From Basidiobolus meristosporus CBS 931.73 (lineage: Eukaryota > Basidiobolomycota > Basidiobolomycetes > Basidiobolales > Basidiobolaceae), in NCBI GenBank assembly GCA_002104905.1, contig MCFE01000031.1:62001-126000 (forward strand): a stretch of 64,000 nucleotides of DNA, given 5' to 3'. This document shows positions 58,150 to 64,000 of this stretch, one piece after another (position 1 is the stretch's first letter; the number at the start of each line of letters is the position of its first letter). Made by a program: the position numbers and the translations under genes. The notes beneath the pieces are model-generated. The model was given only the letters and a program-made list of their open reading frames with translations. It was not told the origin of the DNA and did not search any database.

Positions 58150-59677
58150 TATCAAAGGAAGACTTCTGCATGAAGAACTCAGATATAATGATAAAGCAGA
58201 GAAAAAAGAAGACAATGGTTTATTCAGCTCCAAAAGGCAACAGAAAAGAAGGGAAAGCAACAAAACCAAAGAAAACCTGGTTACTGTAAACACTGTAAGA
58301 ACCCAGGACACTGGGCAAGAAAATGCTAGAAGAAACAAGCAGACAAAAGACTGGAACTGGAGCAGGCAAACCACATAAATACTGATGAACAGCTATTTTT
58401 AACTGCACAAGAGTGTGCAAGTGACCAAAGAAATGAGTGATACATTGGCTCTAGATCATCACAGCATATTTGTGGCACAAAGGAGTGGCTCACTAACTTA
58501 GAGACTATTCCTGTAAGCAAGGTTTATCTGAGAGACAACTCTGCACTAAAAGCTACCATTGGTGGTTCTATTCAACTAAATATGAATGATATCTCAGGGG
58601 CTACAACAGCAAAACTGACTGACATACTCTATGTACCTGGAATAGCTAATAACCTACTCTCAGTCACTAAAGCAACTGCTCAGGGATTGAAATCTGCTTT
58701 TACTAAGCTGAGCTGCTCAATATTGAGTGAAATGGACAAAAACTAGCTTTGGGAATCGAAGATCACAATATACAAGTTACAATGCATGATCATTGTACCT
58801 GAGTATGTAAACATTGCTGAGACTGATGAAACTGACACAGAGATGTGGCTTAGGAGGCCAGGACACATTGGGAAACAGAAAATGTTCCAATTGGTGAAAA
58901 ATCAGCTTGTTTCAGGCCTTAATTACTCAATTCCAATCAAATTGAGTGTCTGAAAGGGATGTTCATATGGTAAGCAAGCTAGGCTGCATTTCAGGAGCTC
59001 AGAAGGCATCAACACTACCAAAGTATTGGTCATTGTACACTCAGACATATGTGAGCCCTTGAGAACACTGCCTTTTGGAGCCAAGATATACTTTATGGTG
59101 TTTATTGATGACAAGACAAGATATAAATGAATGTACTTACTGAAAACAAAGAATGAGGCTTTAAAGATGTTCAAACACTTCACAAATATGGCAGAAACAC
59201 AAACTGGGTGTAAACTGAAGGTACTTCAAAGTGACAATGGAGGGGAATACTGCTCAAAGAAGTTGGCAAAATACTGCTCATCCACCAGTATACTTCAACA
59301 GACCATTGTTTCACATACCCCACAGCAAAATGGATTAGCAGAATGTGCAAATAGAATAATAGTAGAGCTGGGTAGAACTATGCTACATGATAAGAGAAAG
59401 GACTACATGTTCAGAGCTGAATCTGTTGCTAGCACGGTATACACCAACAAGAGATACCTGACAGCACCACTATGTGATTCTCCACCCTTTAAGGCATCTA
59501 CAGGCAAAAAATCTAGACCTCCAGCACCTCATGATCTTTAGCAGTGGTGTCTTTTATCACATTCCTGACAAAAAATGCTCAAAGCTGCAACCAAAGAGTA
59601 GAGTAGTGATCTTTCTTGTGTATTGTGATGATACTAAAGGGTACAGAGTGTATGATGGCAAAATTCAGAAGCTGATG
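58150..59677 (+). pseudogene. B2 right piece: gag end, protease and integrase
   Basis: Continues B2 from 52814. Knuckle region at about 58285, protease degenerate at about 58440 (YIGSRSSQH, catalytic Asp lost), integrase 59000-59640 (longest ORF 59131-59541, SDNGGEYCSKK, HTPQQNGLAE). It stops in integrase C-terminal sequence and fuses to A3 gag. Confidence 0.7.
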
Positions 59678-60322
59678 AGCAAAAACAGCAAAGAATGTCT
59701 GGAAGGCATTAGAAGACACCTGCCAGTCATGTTCAGCTGCTAAGAAAATGTATCTGAGACAAAAACTCTTTACTACAAGGATACTGCCAGGAGAAGAAAT
59801 GTAGAATATAATTAACAGAATAACCCTGCTGGTTGATAAATGGAATATGTGGGTGTACCAACTACTGACAAGGTTGTGATAGTTACCATCTTGAATAGCC
59901 TGACAGACAGGTTTCAGGGCCTTGTATCTGCCCTAGAGTCCAGAACTGAAGATTTAACCTTAAATTATGTATTAGAAGGCTCCTGGATAGTGAATTAAGA
60001 AAATCAAGCGCCAATAAGAAGGAAGAAGAAAATGCTTTAATAGGCAATGATAACCAACAAAAGAAGTACCTAAGACCTTACAAAGGCAACAGCAACCTGT
60101 TTTGCAACTACGGAAAAAAGAAAGGACACACATCAGACCAGTGTCTCAAAATGAAAGATAATCAGCAAAAGAAGCCTGAATATGGAAATGCTGCTACAAC
60201 TGAAGATAGACTATTCATATCAGTATTAAATGTGACCACAAACAAGGATTCTCAGATGTGGCATATTGACTCTGGAGCATCTCAACACTTTACCCACCAA
60301 AAAGAACTTCCTACCCAATATC
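59678..60322 (+). pseudogene. A3: Copia gag fragment fused to B2
   Basis: Begins 'gagcaaaaacagcaaagaat', matching mid-gag of A4 (60950), continues past a damaged knuckle (CNYGKKKGHTSDQC, second Cys lost) into the protease (WHIDSGASQHFT, about 60258) and stops at 'cccaatatc', where the A4 LTR begins. No LTR of its own. Confidence 0.75.
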
Positions 60323-60671
60323 TGTTGTAAAAGTTTGTATTTCCACTTAAGTATTCACCTAACTTAGTCACTTAGATCATTACCTTCATATCCTAGAGTA
60401 TACTGACCAAATTCCTTGTCTGGATTTACTTAGAATACTTTCACCAAAATACCAGGTACCCAGAACATCAAAATTCTCAAAGTTGTCCAAACAGCCCCAA
60501 ACTTTGCACACATGTTCTTTGGACCTTCCTTAACCTATTCTACATGTTTGCTATACCAAGACCAGGTAAAAGTATAAATACTACTTTTACATTCAATAAG
60601 TCATTAAGTGAAAACCAAATAATCTACTTGTCCTCCCAGTCACTTCCAATATCTCCAAGACTCTGACAACA
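60323..60671 (+). repeat. A4 5' LTR
   Basis: TGTTGTAAAAGTTTG...CTCTGACAACA, 349 bp. Inserted in A3. TATA-like AAAGTATAAATAC near 60569. Confidence 0.85.
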
Positions 60672-60685
60672 GGTTATGAGCCCCA
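60672..60685 (+). other. A4 primer-binding site, initiator tRNA-Met anticodon arm type
   Basis: GGTTATGAGCCCCA, directly after the LTR; the gag start codon at 60676 lies within it. Confidence 0.7.
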
Positions 60686-62355
60686 AGCAGTCACTCTCTG
60701 CAATGTCTACTACTGCTATTACGGGAATTTTTCCCTCTGCTGAAAAGTTGGATGGATCTAACTGCCAAGTGTGGAAGGTGAAGCTGAAGATGCTGCTACA
60801 AGAAAGAGGCCTTTGGGATATTGTCATGGGAGAAGAATGCCCTCCTAAAAATGTGGGAGAGGAAGCCTTAAAGTACCAGAAGAAAGAGCAAAGTGCCTTT
60901 AACTGCATTTGCCTTAATGTTAAGGACAAATTGCTAATTCAATGCTCAAGAGCAAAAATGGTAAAGGCTGCCTGGAAGGCATTAGAAGACACCTACCAGT
61001 CATGTCCAGCTGCTAAGAAAATGTATATGAGACAAAAGTTCTTTACTACAAAGATGCTGCCAGGAGAAGAAATGAAAAATCTAATTAACAGAATTACCTT
61101 GCTAGTAGATGAAATGGAATCTGTGGGCGTACCAACCGATGATGAGGATGTGATAGTTCCAATCTTGAATAGCCTGACAGACAGGTTTCAGGGCCTTGTA
61201 TCTGCCCTAGATTCCAGAACTGAAGATTTGACCATAAATTACATATATGGAAGGCTCCTGGATGAAGAATCAAGAAAATCAAGCGCCAATAAGAAGGAAG
61301 AAGAAAACGCTTTAATAAGCAATGATAGCCAACAAAGGAGGTACCCAAAACCCTACAAAGGCAACAACAACCTGTTTTGCAATTACTGCAAAAGGAAAGG
61401 ACACACATCAGACTGGTGTCTCAAAAAGAAAGATAATCAGCAAAAGAAGCCTGATTATGGAAATGCTGCAACAACTGAAGATAGACTATTCATATCTGCA
61501 CTAAATATGACCACAAACAAGGATTCTCAGACGTGGTATATTGACTCTGGAGCATCTCAACACTTTACACTCCAAAAAGAACTTTTTACCCAATATCAAG
61601 AAATTCCAATTAAGAAGGTTTTCATGGGTGACAATAGAATACTTGATGAAGTGGGCAAAGGAGCTATCCAAGTAAACCTAAGAAGCAGTGAAGGAAGCTA
61701 TACACTGACTTTCAAAGAAGTACTCTATGTAACAGAAATAGCCAAGAACCTACTGTCTGTAAGCAAGGCCACTGCAGAAGGACTCAGTTTCAGCTTTGAC
61801 AATTCTGGATGCAAAATCCCTGATCAAAATGGTGCCCATATTGCATTGGGTATCAGAGATCTGAATCTTTACAAGTTGACTTATATTCCATCATATTTGG
61901 AGGCCAATATAAGTAACTTAAATGAAGAAAGACCAATGCTTTGGCGCAGGAGATTTGGGCACATCAATTTTGATTATTTGCGCAAAATGATCAAAGATCA
62001 GCTAATTTCTGGAGTAGAAATTGATCCCCCAGCTAATTTGGAGCACAGTGAAGCCTGCATATATGGGAAACAAGCCAGACAACTGTTCAAGAGCTCTGGG
62101 TTAATCAAAACTAAGAAAAAATTAGATCTAATTCACTCAGATCTGTGTGGACCTATGCAAAACTTATCCTTAGGCGGGATGAAGTATTCAATCACATTTA
62201 TTGATGATTATACAAGATACACATGGGTTTACTTCATGGAGAGAAAGGAAGAAGCTCTGTCTAAGTTCAGGGAGCTTAAAGCCATGGTGGAGAGAGAAAC
62301 TGGTGAAAAAATCAAGAAAATACGCTCTGACAATGGTAGTGAATATACCCAATAA
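60676..62355 (+). CDS. A4 gag-protease-integrase polyprotein, 3' truncated
   Basis: A single 559-codon frame, the longest open Copia frame here. Gag (1-230) with CNYCKRKGHTSDWC at about 233-246, protease WYIDSGASQHF at about 286-297, pre-integrase LWRRRFGHINFDYL, and the integrase core start with IHSDLCGPM and IRSDNGSEY. Gag and pol share one frame, as in copia, so no frameshift signal is needed. Compared with A1, A2 and A5, the first zinc His is Arg (WRRR for WHRR) and the first zinc Cys is Ser (HSEAC for HCEAC). The frame ends at a stop created by the junction at about 62352, where inverted A5 begins. The third catalytic residue (Glu), RT and RNase H are missing. Confidence 0.85.
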   Translation: MSPKQSLSAMSTTAITGIFPSAEKLDGSNCQVWKVKLKMLLQERGLWDIVMGEECPPKNVGEEALKYQKKEQSAFNCICLNVKDKLLIQCSRAKMVKAAWKALEDTYQSCPAAKKMYMRQKFFTTKMLPGEEMKNLINRITLLVDEMESVGVPTDDEDVIVPILNSLTDRFQGLVSALDSRTEDLTINYIYGRLLDEESRKSSANKKEEENALISNDSQQRRYPKPYKGNNNLFCNYCKRKGHTSDWCLKKKDNQQKKPDYGNAATTEDRLFISALNMTTNKDSQTWYIDSGASQHFTLQKELFTQYQEIPIKKVFMGDNRILDEVGKGAIQVNLRSSEGSYTLTFKEVLYVTEIAKNLLSVSKATAEGLSFSFDNSGCKIPDQNGAHIALGIRDLNLYKLTYIPSYLEANISNLNEERPMLWRRRFGHINFDYLRKMIKDQLISGVEIDPPANLEHSEACIYGKQARQLFKSSGLIKTKKKLDLIHSDLCGPMQNLSLGGMKYSITFIDDYTRYTWVYFMERKEEALSKFRELKAMVERETGEKIKKIRSDNGSEYTQ

Positions 62356-64000
62356 GTATTCTGTTATAACTCCTATTTTTAAGGTATACAGCAGTGGCAA
62401 CTGATTCTGCCCAAAAATCATAGGATAATTTTTGATCATGGATCATAGATCTTGCCATATCAATTATTGATCTGTTAGCATGTTCTGCTACTCCATTTTG
62501 CTGTGGGGAGTATGGTACAGTAGTCTCTTGCTTTATCCCATGAATTTTGCAGAAGTGGATGAAGAGTTTTGGGGTATATTCTCCACCATTGTCAGAGCGT
62601 ATTTTCTTGATTTTTTCACCAGTTTCTCTCTCCACCATGGCTTTAAACTCCCTGAACTTACACAGAGCTTCTTCCTTTCTCTCCATGAAGTAGACCCATG
62701 TGTATCTTGTATAATCATCAATAAAAGTGATTAAATACTTCATCCCACCTAATGATAAATTTTGCATAGGTCCACACAGATCTGAGTGAATTAGATCTAA
62801 TTTTTTCTTAGTTTTGATTAACCCAGAGCTCTTGAACGGTTGTCTGGCTTGTTTCCCATATATGCAGGCTTCACAATGCTCCAAATTAGCTGGGGGATCA
62901 ATCATCACTCCAGAAATTAGCTGATCTTTGATCATTTTACGCAAATAATCAAAATTGATGTGTCCAAATCTCCTGTGCCAAAGCATTGGTGTCTATTCAT
63001 TTAAGTTACCTATATTGGCTTCCAGATATTATGGAATATAAGTAAAGTTGTATAGATTCTGATCTCTGATGCCCAAAGCAACATGGGCACCATTTTGATC
63101 AGTGATCCTGCATCCAGAATTGTCAAAACTGAAACTGAGTCCTTCTACTGTGGCCTTGCTTACAGAGAGTAGGTTCTTGGCTTTCTCTGGTACATAGAGT
63201 ACTTCTTTGAAAGTCAGTGTATGGCTTCCTTCACTGCTTCTTAGGTTTACTTGGAAAGTTCCTTCTCCCACTGCATCAAGTGTTCTATCATCACCCATGA
63301 AAACCTTCTTAATTGGAATTTCTTGATATTAGGTAAAAAGTTCTTTTTGGAGTGTAAAGTGTTGAGATGCTCCAGAGTCAATATACCACGTCTGAGAATC
63401 CTTGTTTGTGGTCATATTTAGTGCAGATATGAATAGTCTATCTTCAGTTGTTGCAGCATTTCCATAATCAGGCTTCTTTTACTGATTATCTTTCTTTTTG
63501 AGACACCAGTCTGATGTGTGTCCTTTCCTTTTGCAGTAGTTACAATGCAGGTTGCTGTTGCCTTTGTAGGGTATTGGGTACCTCCTTTGTTGGTTATCAT
63601 TGCTTATTAAAGCATTTTCTTCTTCCTTCTTATTGGCACTTGATTTTCTTGATTCTTCATCCAGGAGCCTTTCTTATATGTAATTTAAGGTCAAATCTTC
63701 AGTTCTGGACTCTAGGGCTGATACAAGGCCCTGAAGCTTTTCTGTCAGGCTATTCAGGATGGTAACTATCACATCCTCATCAGTAGTTGGTATGCCCACA
63801 GATTCCATCTCATCTACCAGCAGGGTAAATCTGTTAATTAGATTTTTCATTTCTTCTCCTGGCAGCATCTTTGTAGTAAAGAATTTTTGTCGCAGATACA
63901 TCTTCTTGGCAGCTGAACATGACTGGTAGGTGCCTTCTAATGCTTTCCAGGCATTCTTTGCTGTTTTTGCTCTTGAGCATTGAATTAGCAGTTTGTCCTT
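62353..64000 (-). pseudogene. A5: Copia gag-pol, minus, continues beyond the window
   Basis: Read on the minus strand from 64000: gag (knuckle damaged, C-I-V-T-T in the frame at about 63540), protease region (about 63390), pre-integrase with LWHRRFGHINF and CEACIYGK, and integrase core (62312-62986, DNGGEY, YSPQQNGVAEHANRS). It ends at SYNRIL, where A4 is joined tail to tail. Stops at about 63335 and 63480. The LTR lies outside the window. Confidence 0.8.

Noticed and set aside
9679-62355. RIP as the cause of the broken retrotransposon frames
   Set aside because: Several stops arose by other changes (for example TAC to TAA and AAG to TAG in A1). The main compositional bias is CpG loss.
1-64000. 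tRNA or rRNA genes
   Set aside because: I saw no convincing T-arm/acceptor pairs or rRNA text; the tRNA-like words are priming sites.

Overview
The window looks like filamentous ascomycete (Pezizomycotina) nuclear DNA. It carries a SIN3-type corepressor, an intron-bearing ArfGAP with five short GT-AG introns of 53-71 bp, and a fungal calnexin. These are followed by about 57 kb of nested transposable elements. I cannot name the species. The transposon block is heavily depleted in CpG, which points to a lineage that methylates its repeats, as truffles and relatives do, but that is inference.

Layout. From 1 to 6.1 kb there are three host genes: the 3' part of SIN3 (+), the ArfGAP/UBA gene (+) and calnexin (-). 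The ArfGAP and calnexin genes converge with about 205 bp between their stops. From 6.1 to 6.9 kb I see no gene, and CpG drops sharply at about 6.7 kb. From 6.9 kb to the end I find only repeats.

Repeat families, with letters used only in this report: A = Ty1/Copia, LTR about 349 bp (copies A1-A5). B = a second Ty1/Copia family, LTR about 355-370 bp (B1-B6 plus fragments). G = Ty3/Gypsy, LTR about 360-380 bp (G1, G2, relic G4, two solo LTRs). F = LTR element without recognisable coding capacity (F1 complete, F2 relic). E = solo LTRs of exactly 1071 bp (two). D = an unclassified repeat with minus-strand ORFs. There is also a CMC/Tnp2-type (CACTA-like) DNA transposon with a nearly readable transposase plus an older relic, and two MITE families. 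MITE-1 is a palindrome of about 733 bp and MITE-2 is 211 bp. They share the terminal inverted repeat AGACTTGTTCCAT and make 3-bp target duplications.

Nesting. D repeats host A1, a MITE-1 copy and the CMC element. B1 sits in a MITE-1 end and carries a MITE-1 and an E solo LTR. F1 carries a MITE-1 in its 5' LTR. The 5' LTR of B3 is split by Gypsy G1, which is itself split by inverted Gypsy G2 and carries a MITE-2. B5 is split by B2, B2 by A2, and A2 by an E solo LTR. The right end is a B2/A3 chimera followed by A4 and A5 joined as an inverted pair. No autonomous element here is intact. The best reading frame is the 559-codon gag-protease-integrase part of A4, and it has lost two zinc-ligand residues.

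The observations I rate highest are: the two MITE families sharing ends and TGGCA(C/T) clusters; primer-binding sites of families A, B and F that match the anticodon loop of initiator tRNA-Met (half-tRNA priming) while G uses a site resembling its 3' end; a shared YVDN reverse-transcriptase motif in two B copies; the non-coding but young F element; and a one-base frameshift in SIN3.
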